A stretch of 64,000 bases of DNA from Pyrrhoderma lamaoense (Eukaryota > Basidiomycota > Agaricomycetes > Hymenochaetales > Hymenochaetaceae), in the NCBI GenBank assembly GCA_002794735.1, contig NBAZ01000002.1, positions 248,001 to 312,000 on the forward strand. The letters run 5' to 3'. The translations under genes and the position numbers were made by a program. The notes below the pieces were generated by a model, which did no database searches, was not told the origin of the DNA, and saw only the letters and a list, made by a program, of their open reading frames with translations. Below are positions 12,471 to 25,600 of this stretch, in pieces (the stretch's first letter is position 1; each line of letters starts with the position of its first letter).

Positions 12471-12933
12471 TTACTCCATTGTGTTATATTCTTGTTGATG
12501 GAGGAATGCTTGGTTGGATAGTCTGATGGACGGACCAAGTTCTAAATCATCTATGCACCTCATCAGTGCCAGATTTTCAAACGAATCCAATCCATGCAAC
12601 TCATAATCGCCAACGCAATCATTGAAGTTTACGTCCAAAACCTCCTTATCACTATGATCAGCATATGTACCCACCCCCCTTCCCACGTCGTTCGTGGAGG
12701 ATGATATGCTTTCAAGCAGATGCCGCCCTGCTCTTTCCGAGTCTGAGGTCTGGATGTGTAGATTACTTACATATTCCAGTTGTATCAACTGCTTTCTTAT
12801 ATGTTTTTCCTACCTTTAGAGGAGAAAGCAGTGTGATGGTGAAGTAAGTGAGAGAGAAAGCTTCTCTGTCTTCGGGTTCAGGGTATCTGATCACGCGTAA
12901 CACAACCTGATCTGTGACATCTACAAAAGGCAT
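12471..12933 (-). CDS. Small hypothetical protein, possible frameshift
   Basis: Starting at the ATG at 12933 a readable stretch (MPFVDVTDQVVLRVIRYPE...) runs to about 12810. The frame then changes within a G/A-rich stretch near 12810 and continues as an acidic, helix-prone sequence to the stop at 12471. Joining the two frames needs one base fewer (or two more), the opposite sign to most other breaks in the window. The predicted protein is about 150 residues with no domain I recognise. It lies downstream of and on the same strand as the hemerythrin-like gene, about 160 bases away. It could also be a set of exons joined by introns I could not place. Confidence 0.35.
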
Positions 12934-13096
12934 GCAATGACATGATTCCCACAGTGGCCTCTAGTAAGAAAAGTACTAATTATAGTTTTTATTTTCGTTT
13001 TCACAACTAAAAAGCTAGAGAAATATACAGAGAATTATAGAATATGGTGTAGGACACTTCGCTAGCCCCCGAACGCTTCGGCCATAGAGTTTATGT

Positions 13097-13980
13097 CTAC
13101 GATTTCATCTCATCCGTTGGGAACTTCAAGAACATGTCTCTCAATTTATCAATTGGAGCAGCCATAAACCCGGCAATTGTCTCTAACGGGGGCCCATTGG
13201 GTACGCTAGGATGTGGATGCGTAGGTACGAACTTCTTGGTTCGTGAAAACGATTGAGCTGCCTCAGCGGAGTTACTTTCACCTAGGGTGGGCTCGAGAAG
13301 AGGCAAGTCCTTCTGCTCCTCGCTATCATTATGGGAATGTAAGTGAGACATTAAATCTGCAAGTGAATTTGCATATTCGGATGAAGATGGAGTGAGTGAT
13401 TCCATTTTGTAGAGTTTTTCCTTTACGAACTAGAGATATTTATATTTTGTAGTCAATTAGTGAACATAAATTATTGCATGCAAGACAGTATGTATATGAA
13501 TGCATACGTACTTGGTGATCAGCACGGTCCTCGTTCGCAAGCTTCAACCCTCGGCTCCAAGGTTCTTCTCCATTAAAGGATACACAACTATCTCTTCACC
13601 GACGGCATGACGAGCAATTTCCCATACTAATTGATGAGCCCAGCGTTCTTGAGCATCTTTGTTACCCTCAGTACGAGCCTTCGTATATTTATCATAGTAC
13701 TCATACATCTATGTTAGAGTTATTCAGTATTTCATAAAAAGTGTTTTATGAGAGAATGATGAATCGTCAAATTCATTCTCACCTCCTGGTGATCCTCTTT
13801 AATAGCGTCAGTCAACGGCCCTGAAGATATGCCAGTTCCAACAGGGGAAGTCATTGCCATTTCTCTATACTTATAGCTGAGACTACGTAGTGATTTATTT
13901 TTGTGAACCCAAGGAAATTGTCGACGTAGGACTACTGTAAGATGATGACGACGAAGAGCGACGGACATAATCAGAGACAT
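13097..13980 (-). CDS. Hemerythrin-like HHE cation-binding domain protein
   Basis: Exons 13980-13783, 13708-13512 and 13429-13097. The N-terminus (MSLIMSVALRRHHLTVVLRR) is Arg-rich and uncharged by acids, like a mitochondrial presequence. The HHE core shows DAIKEDHQE, then YEYYDKYTKARTEG, then HQLVWEIARHAVGEEIVVYP and, in exon 3, MSHLHSHNDSEEQKDLP, supplying the His/Glu ligands of a di-iron four-helix bundle. Known relatives in fungi are cytosolic or mitochondrial proteins with oxygen, NO or iron-related roles; the exact role is not known. In exon 2 near 13550 a stop appears (after GAEG) that vanishes if one T is restored, after which LKLANEDRADHQ continues. Total length with that base is 242 residues. 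Confidence 0.8.
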
Positions 13981-16417
13981 GCATTATTAACGGGTTTTAT
14001 ATATATTTAGAAAGATCATTTCTTATTTCCTTTCAACTTCAGCGGAAGACGTAGTCGATGACGACGGATGGCATCTGAAGTTGACGAATTTATGTACTCA
14101 ATCTGTTATGGTCCAATTACTAAGCTGTTCTCTGTAGTAATAATCTGCTCATAGGCCAATAGCATAGTCCCGATTACGAGTATGAAAAGTAAAGAACATG
14201 ACGTCACAAGGCTCAAACATCTGGCTGATGCAATATACTTAGATACTGGATTATACACATGTAAGTCTTAGTCTATACATCATGCCATCGGCATATAATC
14301 TGGAAGTCTGTAATCATTAATTATATCAAAAATCCGAAGAACATGACTACCCTCAGTCACAGCTACAGGAGTAGCTTGCAACTGGGACAAGGCTCTGCAT
14401 ACTTCAATACAAAGGATTAAATCACTAAATTCAGAACAGAAAAAGTCTAGTGTATCTCTATGCGCTAATAAGATGAGTATATGTGTGTATTTCCGATAGA
14501 ATTCCTCATCTCAAAGGTAATGGGGCCCAATGAGTTCTATGTAGCATCTGTAAAAGTTGCATTTCTTCGCAATGATGAAGTTTTCTTAGATCAGCTTATC
14601 TACGAAAAAGCTCGACCGCAGCATCCAAGTCGTTTACTTATGATGAGTTTATCATGCATACCTCCACTCGAAGATATGGTATCGATCACGCCCCGTTGTG
14701 TCTCTGGCTCCAACGTATACGAAAATAAGCCTAGGGTAGGAAAACATACCTGAGTCTCTATTCTTGGAATTCTGAGACTGGAATCTGTCAAAGTTACCCT
14801 CTAATCTCCATGCATTTGCACTAGCTCCTTACGAGTAAATTCATTTTTTAGATTCTAGTCTAACATTAAAGGAGCAGACGAGCAGTCTCGTCAGATATGT
14901 TTTCACCTATATATCCATTTCTGACATGAAAAAGTATGCTTCCAGAATTTTGTGCGATTGTAGATGCGTGTCAAGAGATCGTATATGATCCTTGAACCCC
15001 AAAAGAAGATAGTCGGAAGACAATTTTACCTAAGACATACTTTTTAAGAGACCTCAAACGACGTTGGAGTTGGCATCTTAACTACTTAAATAAGTAATAT
15101 TTGAGCCACGTGTGAGGTATAAGCCTGAATTTTCGCAATTGATCGTCTGTTAGGACAGCTCTCGTATTCAACGAATCTGTCTCCACACACCAAAAGCCGC
15201 TACGGTCCATATCAAAAGATGACCCTTGAAAGCACATTTTGGACTTCTCCGCAGAGAACTTCAACTTGGTAGAGTCGGATTAAAGTGTAGAAACAGATTG
15301 CGTTGGTCTAGCGATTTCAATAGTCCTAGGTAGCCTAGGAAAAACCATCATGTAAAGTGACACAGCAAAATCCCAGCCTGAGGGCACTTATTATGAGGCA
15401 TATCTCAGATGGATACAGTAAAAAGCTCTTTATTTCACCTAAGGGAACTGTGCCAGCGCATTGATGTCTATTGTTAGGACGTAGCTTGTGACGCGTAGTA
15501 GATCACATGTAAAAGAAAAAAGTTCTAAGAAAAGCAATTAACTATGATAATTATATATTTCTCTGCAGACCAGTCAATCTCAACTGCTTTAAGTGCTTAG
15601 GAAGAGCTACGTGCTCTGAGTCAAGAGTCAATGTACCCTTATAGACATGAAAACAATAACAATAAATTAACGTGCCGGAGTACTCGTAATGAGTAAGAAA
15701 GCATGGGATTTCACTGTGTAAGTGATGACGAGTATAGCCTTGACCTGTATCGAGAAATTTTATAAATGAATATTTCTTTCAGTTACATGATAGCAGCCAG
15801 GTTCTCCGCTCATCCCCATGCAGAGGCAATAAATATCTGCATTACAGCAAAGTTATTACTGTGACAAGAATTTCTAATCGCTGACTAAGTGAGTATAGTA
15901 AGCAACTAGTTGTCAGCGCAAAGACTTTTAGTTTTTTCTTCTCAGACTTCTGTATTTAGAAACAAGACTGATTTTGTAATTTCGCTTTTGAGCCGCAAAA
16001 GTGCACTTTTTTGATCAAGAACGCCAAATCATGCTATACGAGATTAAAAGAGGGTGCGAAGAGCCTGATTATTTTGGAGATTATTAATGAGTAGAGTGCT
16101 GTGCTATGTTTTCCTTAGCTCAACTCTGGTTCAAGGTTTTAATGCTTACTCAACGAGACGGTCTTTAGTCCGTACCATCTTACCTTCTGCGATAGTCTAG
16201 TTACCTCACTTGCAAGCCTCAAACACATTTTAATCAGTTCAAATGCATACAGCAGCTATTTTTACACAACTTTATTATTCACTCGCCGAAGGAGAATGCA
16301 CTGCATGCACTATAAAAACGCTAGAATATCGTGTCTAAATTTCATAGCGCTCATTCACTTTAATATCTCTACTAGACCATAGTATAACTTGTCGCTGAAA
16401 GTGTATAATCACTAGCG
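13981..16417. other. Gene-poor intergenic region
   Basis: About 2.4 kb with no recognisable coding exon. Open frames such as 14481-14753 are short, lack homology I can recognise and are not supported by splice-consistent neighbours. Base composition is AT-rich with stops in all frames. Confidence 0.5.
16311..16317 (+). promoter_or_regulatory. TATA box (TATAAAA) of the dehydrogenase gene
   Basis: A perfect TATAAAA sits 101 bases upstream of the ATG at 16418, a normal spacing for a fungal core promoter with a short leader. Confidence 0.45.
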
Positions 16418-17671
16418 ATGTGGCAACACCTGACTCATATTCGCATGTTGTTTGATCAGAGTTTTCCTCCTAAACCGAGATGGAGTGTTGAAGACATCCC
16501 GGATCTCAGTGGAAAAGTTGTGATCGTGACAGGCGGAAATTCCGGTATAGGGAAAGAGACCGTTAAGGGACTATTGGAGCGGAACGCGACAGTATACATG
16601 GCTGCGCGAAGTCGTTCAAAGGCACTGGAATCAATTGAACAACTGAAGGGAGAGACAGGAAAAACTGCCGAATTTCTAGAACTCGATCTTGCTTCTTTAG
16701 AGAAAGTTAAGTGTGCGGCTGAGGAATTCTTAAGGTGAGTTGCTTTCTAAGTATCTTCAAAGGAGACAATTTCTAGGATTTGATTAATGTTAGGCTATTC
16801 ACAGGAGAGAAAGCCAGCTGCATATCCTGATCAACAATGGGTAATGTCTTTTCTCGTCATCTAGTATATATACATGGTTAATTTACCAATACGCTACAGT
16901 GGAGTATACGTCCCACCTGTAGACTTACTCACGGAAGATGGATACGATCTTCAATTTGGTGTAAATGTTATAGGTAAAGAACTTCATCTAGTGTACGGTG
17001 CTTTGAATCTCACAGACTATTTCAAGGACATTTCTATTTCACAAAACTCTTGTTGCCACTTTTAGAGTCCACTGCACTTTCCTCTCCCGATAAGCACGTC
17101 CGGATAGTAACGGTGTCTTCTAACTCTCATATGATATGGGGTCCCAAAATCCGCTATGATATCCTCCGAGAAGATCCTGGACGACAAAAAGTTAGCCCCT
17201 TCAAATTTTATGCTCAGAGTAAATATGTACGCTACCTTTTTAAATCCGTTCCATCAACCTTCGAATCAGATGTCTACTTTCAACCAGGGAAATATACTTA
17301 TAGCAAAGGAGACAGCTCGAAGGTATGCAGATAAAGGAATTGTCTCTATAGCTGTCAATCCAGGTAATATTAAGACGGAAATCTTGAGGCATGCGCCACC
17401 CTTAGCACGCCGAATAATTGTGAGTTACACTTTAAAGCTATCAACATGTGATATTGAAGTGTTATTTCCCTTCAAGTATTGGCTACAGTATCCTACCCCC
17501 ATAGGAGCATTAACACAACTTTATGCCGGGACGGCACCAGAAGTAAGAGATATGAATGGTGCTTACTTCATACCATGGGCTCGCTTAGGGAAGCCTCGGA
17601 AGGACGTATGTGATCCAGATACCGCAGCAGAGCTCTGGGACTGGCTTGAGGAGCAAGTGAAGAATAGGTAA
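16418..17671 (+). CDS. Short-chain dehydrogenase/reductase (retinol-dehydrogenase-like)
   Basis: Six exons fit without any frame break: 16418-16734, 16805-16840, 16900-16973, 17027-17226, 17288-17419 and 17477-17671, giving 317 residues. Rossmann cofactor motif TGGNSGIG near residue 36; the usual NNAG motif reads NNGG; catalytic Ser in VTVSSNS; catalytic YAQSK (Tyr-x3-Lys); then NPGNIKTE after it. This is the classical SDR fold, closest in pattern to fungal NADP-dependent retinol dehydrogenase/WW-oxidoreductase-type enzymes. The substrate cannot be told from sequence. The C-terminal region WLQYPTPIGALTQLYAGT is typical of this subgroup. Confidence 0.9.
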
Positions 17672-18800
17672 ATATAGTAATGGCATATGACCGGTAGACG
17701 GCCTTTACCAAAGCGAGGTTTACCTAAACTAACTTAATAGTACCTATTACATGTTGTCTATGTATACGTATGTTAGCTTTTGTGATAAATTTACATCACA
17801 ATAAACACCAGACAATGAAGTCAATGATAACTGCGCATATATTAGCAAGAACCCTCTTATGTGGCTTTTCTGAATTCATAAAGGCTGGTTGCAGATCTTT
17901 AGCTTCGAGGACAATTTGAATAAAGACTAAGGCTACCAGTTCATATACACCAGGAGAAGTCCTTTATCCTGCCCAGATTAATACTCAATGGAAAAGGGAC
18001 GGAGACGACCAAAGAAAGTAGTGTGACGGTCTAAGAGTCATTTCATATAAACAGCTAGTGTAAGACCACGATCACCCGAAAACGTGACACTCCTACATAA
18101 CAGATTTCAAATTTCCAATCTCTTTCTTTGAAATACTTGTACTGTACTGGATTGATTCATATGACCTCTTAAAGAATCACGTTTCAAGGAGCGTAAAGAA
18201 GTAGGTAAATTAATGGATAAGGATTATAGACGAGGCTGATGGCGCACTAACAACATTTTTGGTATTTTCAAAATTTTGAGATTTAGATTTAAAACAGTCA
18301 GAGAATCTGGGCGGAGACCGCGGGTAAACTGCTAATCATGCAAATAACATCAACAAAGGCATCCGACAACTTGCACAGTTCATTGACCAGTAGAGCTAGT
18401 TTTATTCAATCTGCTTTCATGGTTTTATAATAAACGTGTAGAGATCTATCAATTAGTATACGGCAGAGAAGGAGGGATATAGAATTTTGTTATTTACCCA
18501 GATGCAAGGTCCAGGACCATAATAATTCCGAGCTCTCCCAACAGAAGATAGTCTGCTGACCGCGAGTAAGGGACACCCAATGTTATTGATCGTAACAATA
18601 GAAGTATAAGATACATTAGTAATAAATAAAGTTATTGGCTCTTGAAATTAAAGCTCAGCAGGGAGTCTGCAAGTCCCCTAGGCATCAACAATGATACCCT
18701 GATACTCGTAGAAGTCTATCAGCAACGGACGCTTACAACAGGTATTCATTGCTCCGGCATACACATATATTACTGTGGCATTTCAAACATGCATATAGAC
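17672..18800. other. Intergenic region between convergent genes
   Basis: Convergent 3' flanks of the dehydrogenase (+) and SFT2 (-). No exon, repeat or RNA gene can be supported; open frames are short and AT-rich. Confidence 0.6.
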
Positions 18801-19667
18801 TTATATAGGAAGGAGGCTGCTTGCACCCCGTAGTGCCATTTGTGATCCGAAACGCAAAGTCTGCGTTCCACCCGGGAAGTAAGCAAGTACGTATGAAACG
18901 AGTGCTACAACCTGGATATCATGACAATTAATTAATCTGGTCATATAAGGTAGGATATAACATGTGGCGTACCTGCACGACTGCAAACACCAGTGAGCCA
19001 GTATATGACTTTGCCCCAACAGAGAAGTACAATGTTAGTCCTAAACTTGTGAAGTACGCAAATGTGAACGGAAGGCGCTCTTTTGAAAATAGATGCTTTA
19101 TATGGTTTATTGGTCCGATTAGAATGGAAAATCTAAAGAGTACAAATAAGACCATATATTGATATTATTATAAGATATTCTTACCCAAACATCACCAGAA
19201 GACTCCCTAGGCTATCGACAGTGTTATTAATTGAGGGTGTTAATGAAGCTTTAACCAAATGCGTATTCCAAGAACATTTACCTGAAGGCAAGTGCGAACT
19301 TGGAGGGTCGCAAGGCTATTAGCGGTAGTGTAAAGAATGCAACAAAGAAGCATGCTGCTGCACCGAGTAAGCAAGCACCAAATCCCAGTAACCTACATTA
19401 TCCTTATAGTCAGAGCCATGTGTTTTAGTTTCGCTAAGTGTCTTACCTTTCCCATCTTGACAGAGCAAAATAAGCCTCTTCTTCATTAGATTGGTCATTT
19501 GACCGGAGCGGCACATAACCACCACCTATAGCATTATAAAATCGGGAGAAGGGGTTTCCACCTGACGACGTTTGGGTGCTCTGGGAATCATCGGTAGTAC
19601 CTCGAGCCCACCGGAATTGGGAGAGGTTAGTGCGGAAGTTCTGCTCAGTACTTGGTGTAGGTGCCAT
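18801..19667 (-). CDS. SFT2: SFT2-family Golgi vesicle transport protein
   Basis: Exons 19667-19447, 19392-19282, 19211-19185, 18973-19132 (read 19132-18973) and 18911-18801 fit in phase and give 209 residues with no frame break. The cytosolic N-terminus contains NPFSRFYNAIGGGYVPL and the motif FALSRWERLLGFGACLLG that begins the first membrane segment. Four hydrophobic helices follow: GACLLGAAACFFVAFFTLP, SLGSLLVMFGFSILIGP, LPFTFAYFTSLGLTLYFSVG, and the terminal VVALVSYVLAYFPGG. SFT2 proteins are tetra-spanning Golgi membrane proteins acting in endosome/ER-to-Golgi vesicle fusion with the t-SNARE Sed5. The exon of 27 bases is unusually small but needed for the conserved region. Confidence 0.92.
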
Positions 19668-19997
19668 AAGCAAATTTGAAATGAGTTTAGCCTAGATGCC
19701 TTCCGTGATTAGGCTAGATTATACAGTGCACTATATATTTCTTCGTTGGCTTCACCGTTGTTGTCAGTTACTAGCTCTCAGCGTCAGAGATCTTGATGGG
19801 GCAGGACGCGTCCACGAATAAAACAGGGTCATGTGACCTGACGGATAGGGGATTCTCTATTTCTTAAGCTTCAGCTTATTCACACCAGACATCGATATCA
19901 TAGCATTCTGCTCTGCTTTGTCTAAAAACTGGGCTACAAATAGTGCTCTTATAGTACAACAGGGCCTGTGATCAGCCAAATCTCTTCTGTCAAGTCA
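19668..19997. promoter_or_regulatory. Shared divergent promoter, SFT2 / TKL kinase
   Basis: SFT2 reads left and the kinase reads right from this 330-base spacer, so it must hold both promoters. No clear TATA box is seen. No coding sequence. Confidence 0.5.
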
Positions 19998-22155
19998 ATG
20001 GTCGGGTCCTCCGACGAACGTCCCTTCGACGTTATTCCCTTTGAGGTGAAAAGTCATCTAAATATTTAATATTATGGTTATCTACAGATGGTTTTTCTGA
20101 CACATGTGACAGGATATACAAGGTGGATGGAAAAAACTAGGTTCTGGGTCATTTGGAAATGTTTACAAAGGTATGCTCAAGTCAATTGCCACTTCGATCA
20201 TACTCATGTACTAGGAATATATGCGCTTAGGAACATACCTCGGAATCGAAGTAGCTATCAAGGAAGTGTTACCGTCGAGTGACTATGATGTTTCCAAGTA
20301 CTTTGAAAGAGAATGGAGACTTATGAAGTGACTAGTAACTTGTATTAAGCTCAAGGGCATTTACTTACTGATCTTTAACTTAAGGGAATGTCGACACCCA
20401 AACGTCGTTCTTTACCTTGGCCTATCTCGTGCTCCAGATCCAGACAACCGTATATTCATCATATCCGAATACATAGAGAATGGTATAGAGTGTCTTGCAC
20501 CTGAATTGATACTTTTCTCTGATATTTCCATCTCATAGGTAATTTACGACAATATATTCATGACAAATCCAAGCCTTTTCCTTGGAAACTCCGGATTTCC
20601 TTTGCTACAGATATTGCCCGTGCACTTGCTTACTTGCATGCCCGTAGATGCTTGCATCGTGACTTGAAGGGGGAGAATCTGCTTGTTACCTCAAATGGTC
20701 GACTTAAGATGACGGACTTCGGCTTTGCTCGAATCGCAGCCCGTAATGCAGAAGAAAGCAAACGTCTTACTTTTTGTGGTACTGACGCTTATATGTCCCC
20801 AGAGATTCTGCTCGGAGAAGAATTTGATCTTCCAACAGATGTTTACTCTCTTGGAATCATACTTTGTGAAATTGGTGCTCGTAAACTCGCAGATGATCGT
20901 ACTTTCAAGCGTGCTGCCCCATCATATGGCATCGATCCTTCCGAAGCTAAAAGGCTCATGAATGAGAGTCCTGGCTGTCCATCAGCGTTCACACAGCTTG
21001 CGCTTGAATGCCTCGCAGACGATCCTGCTCAAAGACCAGTTGTAGTCCAGATTCTCGAAAAACTTCGTGATATCGAATTGGAAGTGCTCGCACGTCCATC
21101 GGAGGGCGATGATGTCCATGTTGGTAGTGTGAAGTTTATAACGGGACATAAGCGTCCAGCTTCAGCACCTCGAATACCAAGCTTTGGAATGGGGGTTGGA
21201 AAAGAAATTGCTTACAACGGGAAGAAGGACCAGGACTCGAGTGACGATGAGACTGACTCGGACGATGAACGATTAATCGAAGCCATGAGAAAAATAGAAG
21301 TCGATAGTAAGAACAAATCAGTAACTCTTGACAGACTCTGATTAATGATTCTCTACTCACAGTTGATGGAGCAAGCCATCGTGCGCTTCTAAATGGCTCG
21401 GAAGGTAGAGATAGTGACTATAGCACGGCTGTTGTACGTTCTCATCCTAATCAACCTACGAATACCATGCCACCATCTCTTTCATCAATTCTCACGATCC
21501 GATCGCCTCAGCCTACCGACAATGGCCAGGATACCGTCAGGCTCCCAACAAGTGCATCAAGCAGATCTGTGGATTCCTTCCACACAGCGTCATCTTTAGT
21601 CTCAATTGCGGCAGCTACAGAAGGAGGTTCTTTGAATGCCTCGACCATACGTGGGCCTGGAGCAACGCCATCTACACTTATTCATCGCTTTACACTTATC
21701 AAGCCAGGTGTCAAGCGCCAAGTATATGCGCCCGCAAGCCCTTCAAAAGGTGCCCGTGCCCGCGCAAGCAGCCCCTCAAAGAATGATGAACCTGTGGATG
21801 GGCAAGTATGGGGTCCTTTTGGGTTCTTCTTTACCAGCACGTTTGCGGCCAAGTGTGATATCTGTGCAAAGCGGCTAGGCTGGAAACCCGTGTTGGAATG
21901 TGATGATTGTGGTCTAAGGTAAAGAGAATAGTTACTCCAGTCAATCCGTAAACTTAGTGCCTTGATTTTCTTAAATCTTGGTTTTATAGAGCTCATATTA
22001 AATGCGGAGAAGTTGCTCCTATGGACTGTGGAATACGCCCCATACGACCACGGGCTCCACAGGCTTTCCCTCCAGGCTCGCCATTGTCAAGGGCAAAGCA
22101 TATGGGGAGATCAGAAGCCTCCCCTGGTTCCCCGAGCCCTCTGACGAGGCGTTAA
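19998..22155 (+). CDS. TKL-type Ser/Thr kinase with C-terminal C1-like zinc finger
   Basis: First exon 19998-20045, then an exon I start at 20112 that opens the kinase domain: Gly-loop LGSGSFGNVYKG, ATP lysine in VAIKEV, catalytic HRDLKGEN near 20656, DFGFA near 20717, and a substrate loop YMSPE near 20795. After the kinase come an acidic linker (DSSDDETDSDDE) and a Ser/Pro-rich linker. A C1-like finger (CDICAKRLGWK...CDDC...HIKC...MDC) follows, split by an intron at about 21919-21990. Candidate first His of the C1 lies some 45 residues before the first Cys, so the finger is either atypical or carries an insertion. Agaricomycetes have a LIM-kinase-like TKL group that this resembles. One base appears missing near 21339, where the frame changes between VTLDRL and INDSLLTVDG. 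Confidence 0.85.
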
Positions 22156-22632
22156 CGATAAAGTGATCGACAATGTTTATACCCTTATTTATTATCGAAA
22201 GCAGACTTTTTATCTTTTATATCTTGGACGCTATGACCTGATACGAGCACGACTATTTTCTTGATCCTGGACCTGAACCCCTTCTTTTTCTGTTAACGGA
22301 CACCAAAGCATTATTAATGACGCTCAGATTCCACTCTTCCCACAACCACGTATATCCTTGTTTCCCTCGTCAGTAATCTCAACTACTACTTTGTTAATTA
22401 CATCATGTAGGCATGTGTACCCGATAAAAGAGTTTATGTACTATGATATGCAATATATGTTTTTATGCAGGATTATTCGATGAGAAGCACAGATTGTCTT
22501 TGTAATCTGGATTACTAATTGTATCTGAATTTGAGTTAAATAACAGACTGATCGACAAGATTGGGTCATTTGGAATTAATCTCTTAAGCTTAGACTTCAA
22601 AGGCCAAGGGTTCTGGATGTTTGTTATTGTTC
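22156..22632. other. Intergenic region between kinase and importin
   Basis: AT-rich spacer between two genes on the same strand. It must contain the kinase 3' end and the karyopherin promoter; I see no further feature. Confidence 0.6.
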
Positions 22633-25600
22633 ATGATGATGACAAGTCAATTTCTTCCATCTCTTTCTCAAGCAGATATTGAACAAGCTGCCTTTGTTAG
22701 TCATCCCATGTCTCCTTGATTCCACGAACCATGCAAACTCATAACTATCGTCTGAACTATTCGATGAATAGCTCATCCAGAGCGCGTATGTTCCAGGACA
22801 AAATGTGGAAGAATCGAGGAGGATGCAGCAGCAGCTATTTGAAATTCAGAAGAGGCCTGAAGCATGGGGACTGATATTGCCGTTACTTGACCATTCGGAC
22901 CCAAATGTGCAGTTCTTTGGGGCGCATACAGCACAGGTCAAAATTGTTCGCGACTGGTAAGCTTTTGTCTTAAGCACGGCCATAATTCTTTTAATCATGA
23001 ACTAACCCGCTTTAATCTGGGGTACAGGGACTCTTTCCCTCAAGAACATGCATTACAGATGGCGCTCGTTTTGATTGGGGCTTGTAGCAACATCATCTCT
23101 ACAGGGAGGAGCAAGGTCACACTCAGAAAGCTGTATGTTGCTGTATGGGATACATCTATCATCTATTTCGACGCCTTGGAGACCTAACATATCTTCAGAT
23201 AACCACCCTCGCGCTCAAACTCGTTCCCGGACGTCCTACACGTTGGCCCGACTGGATTTTGTCTGTGATTACATCATTGTCTGGTAGTGGGGCTCGTCCA
23301 GAACACATTCTCGAATTCTTAGAAATTGCTGCAGAAGAAGTCAGTTCTTCAGACTTGCTGACAATCAATAAGTGCGTATCTGCTAGTATCTAATTTTACT
23401 GGACGTTCTCTTACCGATTTCAGAGCTCAGATTCAGCAAACATTAGTTGACTCTGTGCCCATGGTTTCCGAAGCAGTCCGCGCGGCGTTATTACAGCAGA
23501 GCTCTACCGAAAACGATCGTAATGCAGCATTCAAGTGCCTAGAAGCATGGATATCGCACTTTCCAGCAAAGTGAGCAATAGGATTAATTTGACAAGAACA
23601 CTTAGTAGACTAATTTTTTCGCCACAATGTTCTTCGTAGTGATCTCACTACTCTTATTCCAATTCTTATTCAGCTCCTTTCAAACGAACAAACTTTTATT
23701 GGTTCCTCAGATGTACTCCAGGAAATACTTGTTTCTTCTCCCTTTGCAATGGGATCCGGAATCAAGACAATTACCGAACCTCTCTTTATATACTTAGAGA
23801 ACGGAGGGGCAGCTATTGTTCAGCAAATGATGAATAGTGCTTTAATTTTCTTACTTCTAATTATACGTTGTTCTCATTTTATACTCTCACAGCTGGGGAG
23901 ATCTCTGAAATATCACATTCACTATGCAAACTCCTTGTCGCCCTTGCCGAACACTCCATCGATCACATTGCTTCGCATCTTTCAGCTCCCCATGTGCAGT
24001 CATTTATACGACTTTTATTCACATATACTGCGTTGCCAGGATACTATGGACTAGATGAAGAGGAGAGTGAGATGACTCTGAGTTTCTGGTACTTACTGCA
24101 AGAAGCACTGTGGAACGTCGATTATGGAGATGATACAGCAGAGTCTGCACTCGAAGACTGGGCGGAGTCAATACAAGGAAATCAAGGCAGTAGACAAGCA
24201 TCTGAAGAACCTAAGAGCAATCCCAGTGTTGCAACTCCAATATATGCTGAACTCGTGCAAGTACTGAAAAGGAAAGTGACGTGGCCAGGGAAAGCAGAAC
24301 TTGCTACCTGGACTAAAGGTAGTTCCACTTGATCTCTGTCGAGTCCTGCAGCTGACAAAGATGTTTCCTTAAGATCAAGTCGACAAATTCCAAGTGTTTG
24401 TATTATTATAAACTTGTCTGAGTTTCCTACCTGACTCTGATCATATTTTACCAATGAAGGTATCGGAGAGACGTTGGAGACACATTGATTAATGCGTAAG
24501 CAGACCTCTAGTTTTTCATTCCTTCTGTGACTTATACCATACAGCTACTATATTCTGAGATCAGATATGCTCAAGATTTATCTGGAAGAAATGGAGATAT
24601 CTCTAAATCAACACGGTCCAGAAAACGGATGGGAAAACATTGAGGCGATTTTGCATTGTATCATGTCGGTGCAGGAGGCTGTAGAACTTCAAAAGAATAT
24701 ATTTTTAGAAAGACTATTTTCTCCAGAGATCCTTGGCAGGCTTCCCCGCTCGGGTCATGATAGAGTACGAAGAACGGCACTCGGCCTCATTGGTATGTCG
24801 CTCTCTTAGTTATGACTTACTACTGGTTTAGCTAATGGCCCCATGTGAAGGTGCCTATTCAACATGGTTTACTGTGCCTGTGGATAATAAGTACTTATTG
24901 GGAGCCCTAGCCTTCGTCGCGGAAGCCTTGGACGAACCGGCTTTATGCTTATCGGCGGCGAATGCACTTAGAGAATTGTGTGATGCTAATCGTACAAAAC
25001 TAGCAGAGCATGTTGCAGAATTTGGACAGCTTCATGCACGGTTACCGAGCATTCCCGTGAGTAACACGCTCGAAACGACAATTTGTTCTTAACTCAAATA
25101 TACATAATCTCCTAGGACTCAGAAAAGGCAAAAATTGTACAGTCAATAGCCAGCGTTATACAAGCACTCCCCCTGAACAAGAAATTGAACCCGTAGACGT
25201 ACGTTAACCCACACTCAGTCCATATGTCAACTCAATTAATCTACTTTTAGGCTATTGTATCACCTGTGGTGGCTAAGCTCGCAGAAGCATTAAGTTCTGC
25301 GTCTCAGGTACAAGATCAGTCTTTACCCTATCTTTCATAATTTTCTAATTTACTTGCGTAATATAAAGCTCCCTGAAGAATCCTGCACCTTAGCCGTACA
25401 ACAACTGCAGACGCTTACAGGCTGTGCGAAAGGTTTAACGCGGTCGTCGGATATCTTATTTGCATATGATGACGATGACCAGATCGTGGCTGAGACAGAG
25501 AAACTCAAACGAGCGCGGGAGGATCCCCGGATGGTACGCTTGCGAGATACCATAATGCAGGAAATGCAGAGTATTGTCGTTCTTTGGTCAGCAGATGCAA

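Noticed and set aside
14481..14753. 90-residue + strand frame upstream of the dehydrogenase
   Set aside because: No recognisable domain, no splice-consistent partner and an equally open minus strand.
20088..20282. Alternative first acceptor at 20088 for the kinase gene, giving DTCDRIYKVDGKK before the Gly-loop
   Set aside because: It would require another lost base in an A run and a phase mismatch with exon 1; the acceptor at 20111/20112 needs neither.
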